NCBI GenBank assembly: GCA_023429375.1
Contig: JAEYVY010000007.1
Coordinates: forward strand, 558,001-622,000
Source: Bacteroidota bacterium
Lineage (GTDB): Bacteria; Bacteroidota; Bacteroidia; Bacteroidales; Tannerellaceae
Direction: 5' to 3'
Length of the DNA stretch: 64,000 nucleotides
Part shown: in pieces, positions 26,643 through 35,870 of the stretch
Layout of the letters: the number at the start of each line of letters is the position of its first letter
Position numbering within the stretch: position 1 is the stretch's first letter
Position numbers and translations under genes: made by a program
Notes under the pieces: generated by a model
Database searches by the model: none
What the model was told of the DNA's origin: nothing
The model's input: only the letters and a program-made list of their open reading frames with translations

Positions 26643-27945
26643 GACAAAGATAACCACATACACCTCCCGTTATCGAAGCAACGAAAATTCCAATTTTCGC
26701 TTGCATTAGATGTTCTGCATCTAAGAATGCCAATGAAGAAATAAATAACGACATAGTGAAACCAATCGATGCCAATAGACTTACTCCCAATAAATTTCTA
26801 AAGTTCATCCCCTCAGGGAATGTGGCAATACGAAGTTTCACAAGTATGTAGGAGGTGAGGCTTACTCCTATGGTTTTGCCAAAGAATAATCCAAAAGCAA
26901 CACCGATAAGTACATTGTTATTGAAAAGCGTATCGAATTCTAGATCTTTAAAGGATACACCAGCATTTGCAAAAGCAAAAATTGGTATGATTAAGAAGAT
27001 TACAAATTTATGCATAGCCTGCTCAAGAAGCTGTAACGGTGGAGTGGCCAGCTTAGTATCATCTTTTATCTTTTTCAGAATAGCCATTTGCTTTTCTGTT
27101 AAGGTAGGCTTTTCGTTAGGTCGAATTTCTTTGAATTGACTTAAACTTTCCCTGATTTTTTGCACATATGAATTTTCATCAATTTTTACGTCTACAGGGA
27201 TTGTAAAGGCTGAAAGTACAGATGCTATAGTTGAGTGAACTCCAGATAACAGGAACGCTGTCCAAACACCGGCTATGCCTAATATCATATAGAAAAAGAC
27301 ATTTCTTACGCCGAGTTTATTGCCTAAATACATCGTTGCAATAAAAGCAAATCCAATGAACAGGTTGTCATAATTGATTTCTGAGGTATAAAAGAATGCA
27401 ATGACCAGAACTGCTCCTAAGTCATCGACAATAGCTAAAGCAGCCAAGAATACTTTAAGAGATAAAGGGATTTTATTGCCCAACATATATAAAACTCCTA
27501 AAGCAAAGGCGATATCTGTTGCCATAGGTATACCCCAACCTGCGCTATTTGCCCCAACAGGATTTAATGAAAAATAAATTAAAGCAGGCATGAGCATACC
27601 ACCAATGGCAGCTGATATTGGAAGTATAGCTTTCCGGGGATTTGATAATTCTCCGGCAATAATTTCTTGTTTTAGCTCAAGGCCAACAACAAAGAAAAAT
27701 ATTGCCATCAAACCATCGTTAATCCAATGGTGAATACTATATTCTAAATAAGTATCACCATTGAATTTTATCCCAAGCTTATATTCGAAGAATGAAAAGT
27801 AGGCGTCCGAAACCGATGAATTAGCAAGAATGAGTGCTATTATAACACATACTCCTAATATTATTCCTCCAGATTTCTGTTGGTGCAGAAAGTATTGAAT
27901 GGGATAAGTAATCCGATCAATCGGGCGCATTTTCAATTCATCCAT
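26614..27945 (-). CDS. nhaA: Na+/H+ antiporter NhaA
   Basis: A 443-aa inner-membrane antiporter exchanging internal Na+ for external protons. About 11-12 membrane segments are evident. The paired aspartates of the transport site lie in LAIVDDLGAVLVIA, and MATDIAFALGVL before it is also conserved. A longer loop (EIRPNEKPTLTEKQ) in the middle is common in Bacteroidetes versions. Start ATG 27945; the preceding TTG is ignored. It is the last gene of a four-gene sodium-related operon, 5 bp after the Rnf/Nqr-type gene's stop. Confidence 0.95.
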   Translation of the reverse strand: MDELKMRPIDRITYPIQYFLHQQKSGGIILGVCVIIALILANSSVSDAYFSFFEYKLGIKFNGDTYLEYSIHHWINDGLMAIFFFVVGLELKQEIIAGELSNPRKAILPISAAIGGMLMPALIYFSLNPVGANSAGWGIPMATDIAFALGVLYMLGNKIPLSLKVFLAALAIVDDLGAVLVIAFFYTSEINYDNLFIGFAFIATMYLGNKLGVRNVFFYMILGIAGVWTAFLLSGVHSTIASVLSAFTIPVDVKIDENSYVQKIRESLSQFKEIRPNEKPTLTEKQMAILKKIKDDTKLATPPLQLLEQAMHKFVIFLIIPIFAFANAGVSFKDLEFDTLFNNNVLIGVAFGLFFGKTIGVSLTSYILVKLRIATFPEGMNFRNLLGVSLLASIGFTMSLFISSLAFLDAEHLMQAKIGIFVASITGGVCGYLCLNSARSKKD

Positions 27946-27950
27946 CAAAA

Positions 27951-28568
27951 TTATATTTTAAGTCCAGAAAAACACATAAATCCAAGGCCCATTAAGCCTG
28001 TAATTACGAAAGCTATACCTAAACCTCTCAATGGCTTCGGCACATCCGAATAGGCAATTTTTTCAGTGATGGCAGCCATACCTACAATAGCCAATAACCA
28101 ACCAACACCGCAACCTAATCCATAAACGGTTGCTGTTCCAACATTTGGAAATGCACGTTGTTGCATAAACAAGGAGCCTCCTAATATCGCACAGTTTACA
28201 GCCAACAAGGGAAGGAATATTCCTAACGATGCATACAGTGAAGGTAGATAGCGTTCGATAACCATTTCAGCTAACTGAACAAATGAAGCAATGACACTTA
28301 TAAAAATGATAAGTGACAAGAAGCTTAAGTCAACGTTAGCAAAACTGTCATCGAGCCATACTAGTGCTCCTTCTACTAGAACATATTTCTCCAATAAATA
28401 GTTGATTGGAACTGTCGCTCCGAGAATGAAAACTACGGTGAGACCTAGTCCCAAAGAAGTTTTGACATTCTTCGAAATGGCAAAGAAGGAACACATACCT
28501 AAATAGTATGCGAAGACCATGTTGTCAATAAATACAGCCCTTATAAAGGTGCTAAATAACTCATCCAT
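27951..28568 (-). CDS. Rnf/Nqr family integral membrane subunit, NqrE-like
   Basis: A 205-aa six-span membrane protein of the RnfA/NqrE family, which passes electrons across the membrane through a [2Fe-2S] centre. Both cluster cysteines expected in the family are present: YLGMCSFF in the first span and LAVNCAILGG in the centre. DNMVFAYYLGMC, KNVKTSLGLGL, MQQRAF and YSDVPKPLRGLG resemble NqrE more than RnfA. It lies between an OadB-type gene and nhaA, with no nqrA, B, C or F in the window. Assignment to Nqr rather than Rnf is judgement from pattern. Confidence 0.85.
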   Translation of the reverse strand: MDELFSTFIRAVFIDNMVFAYYLGMCSFFAISKNVKTSLGLGLTVVFILGATVPINYLLEKYVLVEGALVWLDDSFANVDLSFLSLIIFISVIASFVQLAEMVIERYLPSLYASLGIFLPLLAVNCAILGGSLFMQQRAFPNVGTATVYGLGCGVGWLLAIVGMAAITEKIAYSDVPKPLRGLGIAFVITGLMGLGFMCFSGLKI

Positions 28569-28604
28569 CTTATTTATATGTTAAAAAAAATTATCTCAAA
28601 TGGA

Positions 28605-29765
28605 TCATGCGAGGAAGCCAAGCAAGATACCGGCTGCTACTGCAGAACCAATAACTCCAGCCACATTTGGACCCATCGCGTGCATTAACAAATAGTTAGA
28701 CTTATCGTAATGCAATCCTACTTCATTCGATACTCTTGCCGCATCTGGTACAGCAGAAACGCCTGAATTACCAATTAACGGATTAATTTTATTTCCTTCT
28801 TTCAAGAATAGATTGAAGAATTTAACAAATAATACGCCTCCGAATGTTGCAACAACGAAAGATGCAGCACCAAGACCAAATATAGTAATCGACTTTTCAG
28901 TCAAGAATGTTGTTGCTTGTGTTGATGCACCAACAGTCAGACCGATAAGAATTGTAACAATATCAATCAAAGAATTACTTGCTGTGGTTGCCAAACGTTT
29001 GGTAACGCCACTTTCTTTTAGAAGATTACCGAAGAACAACATACCTAATAATGGCAAACCTGAAGGTACGATGAAACAAGTAATGATAATTCCAATAATA
29101 GGGAATACAATCTTTTCAGTTTTAGAAACTGCTCTTGGAGGTTTCATTTTGATTAAACGCTCTTTCTTAGTAGTTAACAGCTTCATAATCGGTGGCTGAA
29201 TAACTGGCACAAGAGCCATATAAGAATATGCAGAAATAGCAATAGCACCCATCAAGTCAGGAGCAAGTCTTGACGACAAGAAGATAGCTGTAGGTCCGTC
29301 TGCACCACCAATGATACCAATTGCTCCAGCTTCTTGAGCTGTATAACCAAGTTGTAGAGCAAGCATGTAAGCCGCGAAAATACCAACTTGAGCAGCAGCA
29401 CCAATTAGCATAAGCTTAGGATTGGAAATAAGTGATGAGAAGTCAGTCATAGCCCCTATACCCATGAAAATAAGTGGAGGGTATATACCGTTAAGAACCC
29501 CGTAGTATAGTATATTTAAAACGGAACCTTCTTCGTAAATACCAATTTGCATTCCAGGGAAGAATGGAATGTTTCCGATAATAATACCAAAACCTATCGG
29601 AACTAAAAGCATAGGCTCAAATTTTTTGGCAATGCCTAAATAGAGTGCAGCCAACCCGATTATAATCATGATTATATGACCGGGTGTCGCGTTAGCAAAA
29701 CCTGTATAACTATAAAATTCTGCTAAATTCTTCAATAAAAAATCAAAAATGTGTGTATCCATCAT
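28605..29765 (-). CDS. Sodium-translocating decarboxylase beta subunit (OadB/MmdB/GcdB type)
   Basis: A 386-aa membrane protein with about nine spans. It would couple carboxybiotin decarboxylation to Na+ export. Family features are the IGGADGPTAIFLSS segment with the conserved Asp that takes part in Na+ movement, GNSGVSAVPDAARVS, and MHAMGPNVAGVIGSAVAAG near the end. No alpha (carboxyltransferase), biotin carrier or gamma subunit is encoded nearby; the substrate (oxaloacetate, methylmalonyl-CoA or glutaconyl-CoA) is therefore open. It is placed between the two Rnf/Nqr-type genes, with 17-bp and 36-bp gaps, which is unusual. Confidence 0.9.
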   Translation of the reverse strand: MMDTHIFDFLLKNLAEFYSYTGFANATPGHIIMIIIGLAALYLGIAKKFEPMLLVPIGFGIIIGNIPFFPGMQIGIYEEGSVLNILYYGVLNGIYPPLIFMGIGAMTDFSSLISNPKLMLIGAAAQVGIFAAYMLALQLGYTAQEAGAIGIIGGADGPTAIFLSSRLAPDLMGAIAISAYSYMALVPVIQPPIMKLLTTKKERLIKMKPPRAVSKTEKIVFPIIGIIITCFIVPSGLPLLGMLFFGNLLKESGVTKRLATTASNSLIDIVTILIGLTVGASTQATTFLTEKSITIFGLGAASFVVATFGGVLFVKFFNLFLKEGNKINPLIGNSGVSAVPDAARVSNEVGLHYDKSNYLLMHAMGPNVAGVIGSAVAAGILLGFLA

Positions 29766-29782
29766 GTATAATTCTATAAGTA

Positions 29783-30379
29783 TTAGTTTGTTGCGTTAGA
29801 TTTCTTAAGTTTGTCTACAATGGCGATTAAGTAACCAAGTGCAATAAAGGCCCCTGGAGCAAGAACAAAGATTAGTGTACTGTAATCCTCTGAAAAAACT
29901 TTCAAGTTAAATAATTTACCTGTTCCCAAGAGTTCCCTTATTGCCCCTAAAAGTGTAAGGGCTAAGGTAAAGCCCAATCCTACACCGATACCATCAAATA
30001 TTGATGGAAATATTTTGTTTTTTGCAGCGAACGATTCCGCACGACCAAGTACGATACAGTTAACTACAATTAGAGGTATAAAGATGCCTAAACTTGCATA
30101 AAGGGATGGTAAAAAAGCTTGCATACATAATTGAAGTATAGTCACAAATGTTGCTATAATCACAATATATCCAGGTATACGAACTTTGTCAGGAATTAAA
30201 TTCTTAAGGGATGAAATGGTGAAATTGGAACAGATGATAACAAATGTCGTTGCTATTCCCATCGCTAAACCATTAATAGCAGATGTAGTAGTACCTAATG
30301 TCGGACACATACCCAATAATAAAACAAATATTGGGTTCTCTTTAATTATGCCGTTTAATAATATTTTTAGATTACTCAT
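29783..30379 (-). CDS. Rnf/Nqr family integral membrane subunit, RnfE/NqrD-like
   Basis: A 198-aa membrane protein with six spans, homologous to RnfE (RsxE) and NqrD. KENPIFVLLLGMCPTLGTTTS, PDKVRIPGYIVIIATFVTI and LGRAESFA look closer to RnfE. The two cysteines for the shared [2Fe-2S] centre (GMCPT, VVNCIVLG) are present, so it could pair with the NqrE-like protein encoded two genes on. I chose ATG 30379; the frame extends upstream, but the family begins here. First gene of the operon. Confidence 0.85.
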   Translation of the reverse strand: MSNLKILLNGIIKENPIFVLLLGMCPTLGTTTSAINGLAMGIATTFVIICSNFTISSLKNLIPDKVRIPGYIVIIATFVTILQLCMQAFLPSLYASLGIFIPLIVVNCIVLGRAESFAAKNKIFPSIFDGIGVGLGFTLALTLLGAIRELLGTGKLFNLKVFSEDYSTLIFVLAPGAFIALGYLIAIVDKLKKSNATN

Positions 30380-30919
30380 GATTATCGCTGAAATACCAAA
30401 CTTGTAACTTATAAACACAATTAATATTTATTCTGTGTACATAAATCACAGTGTAGGTTAATTGTTTAGAAAATTAATTATCAAATAAAAAACTATATTG
30501 ACTATACCATATATTTGTTTGTTAACTAAATAAAGGATACACAAAATCTATGTTTCTTAATAAGAGTAAGGAGTATTTGACTAATCTTCAGTAAAGGTTG
30601 GTCCGTTAATTATGCGCCTGCTCTTTTTGCTCACTAGATCATGTGCATGGAATTTTATGACTTTAATTTTCTTCATTAAGATTCTTAAGTAATAATCGGG
30701 CACAAATATACTCGTTTTTTTATCTTCAATACAACAAAAAGTATAAATAATTTTTTCGGCAAATATTGGCAATTAAGTACTTGAATTGCATTTGTGAAAC
30801 TTGTTTTATAGTGTTACAATCATTGATAGACAAAACATACTAAAAAAGAATACTGAATTCTCCCGTTATCAGATTAAAAAACATTACTTTTGTAACTTAT
30901 AATTAGTTTGATAATAAAA
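30380..30919. other. Divergent intergenic region without a supported gene
   Basis: 540 bp, very AT-rich, between the leftward sodium operon and the rightward FKBP genes. TACTTTTG at 30885-30892 is a likely -7 box for the FKBP gene. A 63-codon minus-strand frame (30581-30772), containing a shorter ATG start with a basic sequence, has no recognisable family and I do not call it a gene. Confidence 0.5.
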
Positions 30920-31507
30920 ATGGATAAAGTAAGTTACGCACTAGGTTTAAGTATTGGGAATAATTTCCAAAACTCCGGAATCAAAGATTTGAATGTTGAT
31001 GATTTTGTCAAAGGGTTAAAAGATGTCCTATCTGAAGAAAAGCCAGCAATCAGTTATGATGAAGCAAAGAAAGTAATTAATGATTATTTTGTTAAGCTTC
31101 AACAAGAAAGTATGGAATTGAATAAGAAGGCAGGAGAAGAATTCTTGGCGATCAATAAAAATAGAGAAGGAGTCGTTACTTTACCAAGTGGACTTCAATA
31201 TCAGATATTAAAGAAAGGAACAGGCGCAAAACCAACAGCATCAGATAGTGTAAGATGTCATTATCATGGCACGCTGATTAATGGCGAAGTATTTGATAGT
31301 TCAGTTGAACGTGGAGAACCGGCTGTATTTGGTGTTTCACAGGTTATTCGTGGATGGGTAGAAGCGTTACAATTAATGGAAGAAGGAGCAAAGTGGAGAT
31401 TGTTTATCCCTTCTCATTTAGCTTATGGCGAACAAGGGGCCGGTGCATCAATTGGCCCGAATAGCACATTAATATTTGATGTGGAATTATTGGATATAGT
31501 AAAATAA
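30920..31507 (+). CDS. FKBP-type peptidyl-prolyl isomerase, cytoplasmic
   Basis: A 195-aa proline isomerase without signal peptide. The N-terminal helical dimerisation part (MDKVSYALGLSIGNNFQ...) is of Mip/FkpA type. The C-terminal FKBP domain (about 95-195) has YHGTLINGEVFDSSVERGEP, RGWVEALQLMEEGAKW and HLAYGEQGAG. Start ATG 30920; a TTG four codons upstream is rejected. A lipoprotein paralogue follows after 9 bp, so one operon supplies the fold inside and outside the inner membrane. Confidence 0.92.
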   Translation: MDKVSYALGLSIGNNFQNSGIKDLNVDDFVKGLKDVLSEEKPAISYDEAKKVINDYFVKLQQESMELNKKAGEEFLAINKNREGVVTLPSGLQYQILKKGTGAKPTASDSVRCHYHGTLINGEVFDSSVERGEPAVFGVSQVIRGWVEALQLMEEGAKWRLFIPSHLAYGEQGAGASIGPNSTLIFDVELLDIVK

Positions 31508-31516
31508 TAATAAAAG

Positions 31517-32215
31517 ATGAAAAAAATCAGTGTATTTGTTGCTACTGCAATCGTAGCGTTAGGCGTTTCTGCTACATCATGTGATTCTAAAAAAAGTGCA
31601 AACCTGAAGACTGGTGTTGATAGCGCAAGCTATGCTATCGGTGTGAACACAGGAGCAAGTTATAAAGAAAACTTAAAGACTTTGCCTGGTGGTGAAGCAA
31701 ATATCGATGCGTTAATTGCAGGCTTCGTTCAGGCAATTAAGGGTGACTCTACTCAGATGTCTCCTGCAGATGCTCAAGCTTATTTGCAGACTTACTTTGT
31801 AGAAGCATCAGCTAAAGAAGCATCTAAGAATAAAGAAGAAGGTGAAGCTTTCTTGGCAGAAAATAAAACTAAAGAAGGTGTTATCACAACAGAAAGCGGA
31901 CTACAATATAAAGTTGAAGTAGAAGGAACTGGTGCAAAGCCAACAGCAGAAGACCGTGTAAAAGTTCATTATACAGGAACTTTGTTGGATGGTACTAAGT
32001 TTGATAGTTCATTAGACCGTGGCGAACCTGCTGAATTCGGCGTTTCTCATGTAATCGCAGGATGGGTTGAAGGTTTGCAAATTATGCCTGTAGGTTCTAA
32101 GTATACATTCTGGATTCCTTCAGAATTGGCTTACGGCGAACGTGGAGCTGGTAACGATATCAAACCTAACAGTGTGTTGAAGTTTGAAGTTGAGCTGCTT
32201 GAAATCGTAAAATAA
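31517..32215 (+). CDS. FKBP-type peptidyl-prolyl isomerase, lipoprotein
   Basis: A 232-aa envelope-targeted paralogue of the upstream gene. The signal peptide ends VSATSCDSKKS (Cys22), so the protein is lipid-anchored. N-terminal Mip-like helices (GVDSASYAIGVNTGASY) precede an FKBP domain with VHYTGTLLDGTKFDSSLDRGEP, AGWVEGLQIMPVGSKY and ELAYGERGAG. It would speed proline isomerisation in periplasmic protein folding. A hairpin terminator follows at 32248. The domain order matches the cytoplasmic copy, indicating gene duplication. Confidence 0.92.
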   Translation: MKKISVFVATAIVALGVSATSCDSKKSANLKTGVDSASYAIGVNTGASYKENLKTLPGGEANIDALIAGFVQAIKGDSTQMSPADAQAYLQTYFVEASAKEASKNKEEGEAFLAENKTKEGVITTESGLQYKVEVEGTGAKPTAEDRVKVHYTGTLLDGTKFDSSLDRGEPAEFGVSHVIAGWVEGLQIMPVGSKYTFWIPSELAYGERGAGNDIKPNSVLKFEVELLEIVK

Positions 32216-32247
32216 GCCTCGGTTTATTTTATTAAAGAATTATATTG

Positions 32248-32290
32248 AAAGCAGATGAATCGCCAAAAATGGGGCGGTTTGTCTGCTTTT
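32248..32290 (+). terminator. Terminator of the FKBP operon
   Basis: AAAGCAGA near 32248 pairs with TCTGCTTT, with a second inner stem CGCC/GGCG, then a T-run. Confidence 0.65.
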
Positions 32291-32396
32291 CTGTTTGATT
32301 TAACTTTTTTTTCTTACAAAATGATGTAAAGTATAGATTTTGTATGTATTTTTGATACACTAAAGAAATAAATATAAAATGTAATATATACACTAT

Positions 32397-32864
32397 ATGG
32401 AAAAAGTAGATAAGCTTGACCGACAGATATTAAACATTATATCTAAAAATGCGAGAATCCCGTTTAAAGATGTAGCAGAAGATTGTGGCGTATCAAGAGC
32501 GGCTATTCATCAACGTGTTCAGCGTATGATTGATATGGATGTGATTACGGGTTCCGGTTATCATATCAACCCGAAGGTTTTGGGTTATAACACATGCACT
32601 TATATAGGTGTAAAGCTTGAACGTGGTTCTATGTATAAAGATGTAGTACCTGAATTTGAGAAAATTCCTGAAGTTGTTGAATGTCATTTTACTACAGGTC
32701 CATATACGTTGTTGATTAAATTGTATGCTCGTGACAATGAACATTTAATGGAATTACTGAATTCAAGAATTCAGGAAATTGATGGTGTTACTGCTACTGA
32801 AACATTAATCTCATTACGTCAGAGTGTAAAAAGAGAAATTCCTATCGTGATCAATCAGAAATAA
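32397..32864 (+). CDS. Lrp/AsnC family transcriptional regulator
   Basis: A 155-aa protein with the usual two parts: an N-terminal HTH (LDRQILNIISKNARIPFKDV, then SRAAIHQRVQRMIDMDVI) and a C-terminal RAM/AsnC ligand-binding domain (about 70-150, YTLLIKLYARDNEHLMELLNSRIQEIDGV). Members sense amino acids or other small molecules as octamers. No biosynthetic neighbour suggests the effector. It has its own terminator at 32888 and is monocistronic. Confidence 0.92.
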   Translation: MEKVDKLDRQILNIISKNARIPFKDVAEDCGVSRAAIHQRVQRMIDMDVITGSGYHINPKVLGYNTCTYIGVKLERGSMYKDVVPEFEKIPEVVECHFTTGPYTLLIKLYARDNEHLMELLNSRIQEIDGVTATETLISLRQSVKREIPIVINQK

Positions 32865-32887
32865 GCATTTTTATAGAAAAAATATAT

Positions 32888-32916
32888 ACCCGGACCTGAA
32901 AAGTGTTCGGGTTTTT
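32888..32916 (+). terminator. Terminator after the Lrp-type gene
   Basis: A short stem (ACCCGGAC with GTTCGGGT) followed by seven T residues. Confidence 0.75.
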
Positions 32917-33011
32917 TTATGTGTAAAAACTAAATGATAATTTCAAGTTGTTTCATTTCGGGAGGATGTTTATCTTTGTTGTAAAAACCATAAAAAAAGA
33001 AAATAGGTAGG

Positions 33012-34400
33012 ATGAAGTATTTCAGGAATTTGGTGGTGTTGTTACTTTCGGTTTTATGCGTATTTGAAGCCGAGGCAAAAGATATGTATCGCTTTCGGGT
33101 TTATTTAAATGGAAAAGGCGAAAGTGGTTGTACAATTGATAAGCCGGAAGGCTTTCTTTCGGAAAAGGCCATTACGCGTCGGTTGAAACATAATATAGAA
33201 ATAACAGAAGCTGATCTGCCAATATCAAATGCCTATCTTGATTCATTAACATCCGTTGGATGCACTCCAGTAGTACATAGTCGTTGGTTGTCCACTGTCG
33301 TTGTAGAATGTGAGGACAGTTTGATTGTAGATAAGTTAGAAGTTATGTCTATCGTCGACTCCGTCAAATGGGTATGGAAAGGAACTGTATGTGGTGGTGT
33401 TAGTGAAGAAATGGAATCTCATATCGGTACACTACCCCACAAAGATGAACTGTTGGATGAACCTTATGGATACGCCCTTAAACAAATCAAAATGCTTAAC
33501 GGAATCAAGTTGCATGAGAAAGGATTCTTAGGACAAGGCATGTCGGTAGCTGTTATTGATGCCGGTTTTCAGAATGTCGATAAAATAGAGGCGTTTGAAT
33601 CGCTGACAATCTTAGGTACCCATAATTTCGTTGATTCGAGCGAGAGTGTTTTCGTGGGTGATGATCATGGAACAAAGGTATTATCCTGCATGGCTGCCAA
33701 TGCGCAAGGGCTGATGATCGGTACAGCACCTAAAGCCTCCTATTGGCTGATAAAGAGTGAAGACAGCCGATCAGAATTTCCGGTTGAAGAAGATTATTGG
33801 GCCGCTGCTGTGGAGTTTGCCGATAGTGTAGGAGCTGACGTTATTTCTTCTTCCTTAGGCTATTATACCTATGATGGAGAAGGAATGGGATACAGTCAAG
33901 CCGCTCTTGATGGTAATACAGCACTGATCAGCCGTGTTGCCCGACTTGCTGCTGAAAAGGGTATCCTTCTATTTTGCAGTGCAGGAAACGAAGGAAACGG
34001 AAGTTGGGAGAAGATAACATTCCCTTCCGACGCAGCCGGTATCCTTACGGTTGGCTCTATCACCATGGATAAGAAGAAAAGCGCATTCAGTTCCATTGGA
34101 TTTACATCCGATTACCGGGTGAAGCCGGATGTGGTTGCCTTGGGCACAGGAAGCTGTGTGATCGATCCATGGGGTAGCATACGTTATGTAAATGGCACAT
34201 CCTTCTCTACACCTATACTTGCCGGTCTGGGAGTTTGTCTATGGCAGGCATTACCCTGGTTGAGTAATTATGAAATTATCGAATTGTTAAGAGAGTCCTC
34301 TACGCAATATAAGCGTCCGGATGCTGAGTTAGGCTACGGTATTCCGGATGTCTATAAAGCCTATAAAAAGAAATCTAAAAATGCCTCCGTATCCCAATAA
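33012..34400 (+). CDS. Subtilisin-like serine protease (S8 family), exported
   Basis: A 462-aa secreted protease. A signal peptide spans about 1-22 and a propeptide-like region follows to ~140. The S8 triad is complete: D in MSVAVIDAGFQ, H in VGDDHGTKVLS, S in NGTSFSTPILAG. The oxyanion Asn is in FCSAGNEGN. It probably matures periplasmic or surface proteins. The 3' end overlaps the xseA start by 20 bp in another frame, so translation of the two may be coupled. Confidence 0.9.
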   Translation: MKYFRNLVVLLLSVLCVFEAEAKDMYRFRVYLNGKGESGCTIDKPEGFLSEKAITRRLKHNIEITEADLPISNAYLDSLTSVGCTPVVHSRWLSTVVVECEDSLIVDKLEVMSIVDSVKWVWKGTVCGGVSEEMESHIGTLPHKDELLDEPYGYALKQIKMLNGIKLHEKGFLGQGMSVAVIDAGFQNVDKIEAFESLTILGTHNFVDSSESVFVGDDHGTKVLSCMAANAQGLMIGTAPKASYWLIKSEDSRSEFPVEEDYWAAAVEFADSVGADVISSSLGYYTYDGEGMGYSQAALDGNTALISRVARLAAEKGILLFCSAGNEGNGSWEKITFPSDAAGILTVGSITMDKKKSAFSSIGFTSDYRVKPDVVALGTGSCVIDPWGSIRYVNGTSFSTPILAGLGVCLWQALPWLSNYEIIELLRESSTQYKRPDAELGYGIPDVYKAYKKKSKNASVSQ

Positions 34401-35664
34401 GCCAAACGAACCTCAACCGCTATCGCTCCGTGAACTGAATCTGCGGGTGAAAGCTATTGTTCAAGAGGGCCTTCCGGAGTTGTGTTGGCTTCGTGCCGAA
34501 ACAAGCGATGTGCGTGTTAATCATTCGTCGGGTCATTGTTATCTTGAATTTGTTGAGAAGGACGAGCGGACGGGGCAAATCGTAGCAAAAGCAAGAGGTT
34601 CTATTTGGGCGAAGACTTTTGCCATGCTTAAGCCCTACTTCGAGCAACAAACCGGACAGGCATTTGCGTCCGGACTTACGGTATTGGTCAAGGTCTCTGT
34701 CGAGTTTCATGAATTATATGGGTTCAGTCTTACAGTATATGATATAGACCCTACCTATACCTTGGGAGATATGGCGCGAAAGCGATTAGAAATTGTCAAA
34801 CAATTAAAAGAGGAAGGTATTTTTACGCTGAACAAAGAATTGCCTTTTCCGCTATTGTGCCGGCAAATAGCTGTTGTTACTTCCCCAACGGCTGCAGGAT
34901 ATGAAGATTTCATGAATCAGCTGATCCATAATGAGGCCGGCTTTCCTTTCTATGTAAAACTGTTTCCTGCATTGATGCAGGGTGATAAGACGGAAGAGTC
35001 GGTCATATCCGCCTTGGATCACATTTATACTCATGTCAATCATTTTGATGTCGTAGTGATTATTCGTGGAGGAGGGTCTAGTTCCGACTTGAGCTCGTTC
35101 GATTCCTATTTGTTGGCTGCTAACTGTGCGCAATTTCCTTTGCCAATCATCACTGGTATAGGTCATGAACGAGATGAAACCGTGCTGGATATGGTGGCTC
35201 ATACACGGATGAAGACACCGACTGCGGTGGCCGAGTTTTTGGTAGGATTAATGAGTCAGACGGCCGAAGAAGTTGGCCTACTCCAAGAGCGATTGCTCTA
35301 TATGACTGAAAAGAAAATGACCGAACAGAAAACCCTCATCCAGTCGCTGGTGTCTAGACTTCCTATCACCGCATTGAATACGCTGGCAACCCACAAGACT
35401 GCGATGAATGATAAATACCGGTTGATTCAACGATTGACAGGCGAGTATTTGGCGAAGAAAAATGAATTTATACGGTTGACCGAACAGTTTGTAAAAATGG
35501 CTTCGCCGGAATATATCCTTCAAAAAGGCTATACACTCACCTTGAAAGACGGAAAGATATTAAAATCCGTATCCGGACTGGCGGAAGGAGATAAAGTTGT
35601 TACACGCTTTGCCGATGGCGAAACAGAAGCAGTAGTCAGCTCAATTACAAAAACAAAGCAATAA
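34381..35664 (+). CDS. xseA: Exodeoxyribonuclease VII large subunit
   Basis: Degrades single-stranded DNA together with XseB. The 427-aa protein has an N-terminal OB-fold (SLRELNLRVKAIVQ, SGHCYLEFVEK), the central catalytic region (VVTSPTAAGYEDFMNQL, VVIIRGGGSSSDLSSFD, ITGIGHERDETVLDMVA, RMKTPTAVAEFL), and a C-terminal coiled region ending with the YTLTLKDGKIL tail. I start at ATG 34381, since the frame upstream lies inside the protease gene and lacks family similarity. xseB follows after 8 bp. Confidence 0.95.
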   Translation: MPPYPNKPNEPQPLSLRELNLRVKAIVQEGLPELCWLRAETSDVRVNHSSGHCYLEFVEKDERTGQIVAKARGSIWAKTFAMLKPYFEQQTGQAFASGLTVLVKVSVEFHELYGFSLTVYDIDPTYTLGDMARKRLEIVKQLKEEGIFTLNKELPFPLLCRQIAVVTSPTAAGYEDFMNQLIHNEAGFPFYVKLFPALMQGDKTEESVISALDHIYTHVNHFDVVVIIRGGGSSSDLSSFDSYLLAANCAQFPLPIITGIGHERDETVLDMVAHTRMKTPTAVAEFLVGLMSQTAEEVGLLQERLLYMTEKKMTEQKTLIQSLVSRLPITALNTLATHKTAMNDKYRLIQRLTGEYLAKKNEFIRLTEQFVKMASPEYILQKGYTLTLKDGKILKSVSGLAEGDKVVTRFADGETEAVVSSITKTKQ

Positions 35665-35672
35665 AAAAGTAT

Positions 35673-35870
35673 ATGGAAAAAGGAAATGAAACGTATAATG
35701 AGGCAGTTGCCAAATTACGTGAAATTGTTGCCGACATAGAAAAAGGGGAATTAGATGTAGACCTTCTTGCCGAACGCGTTAAGGAGGCTTCACGACTGAT
35801 TAAGCTATGTAAAGAGAAACTCTTCAAAGTAGATGAAGAGGTAAAGAAGATATTGGAAGAATTGGCCTAA
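35673..35870 (+). CDS. xseB: Exodeoxyribonuclease VII small subunit
   Basis: A 65-aa helical subunit (YNEAVAKLREIVADIEKGEL, then DLLAERVKEASRLIKLCKEKL) of standard length and sequence. It binds XseA's coiled coil. Its stop shares one base with the ispD start (TAATG), showing translational coupling. Confidence 0.95.
   Translation: MEKGNETYNEAVAKLREIVADIEKGELDVDLLAERVKEASRLIKLCKEKLFKVDEEVKKILEELA

Noticed and set aside
30581..30772. 63-codon minus-strand frame before the FKBP genes
   Set aside because: No recognisable domain, no clear ribosome site or promoter; the region is better read as a divergent promoter space.
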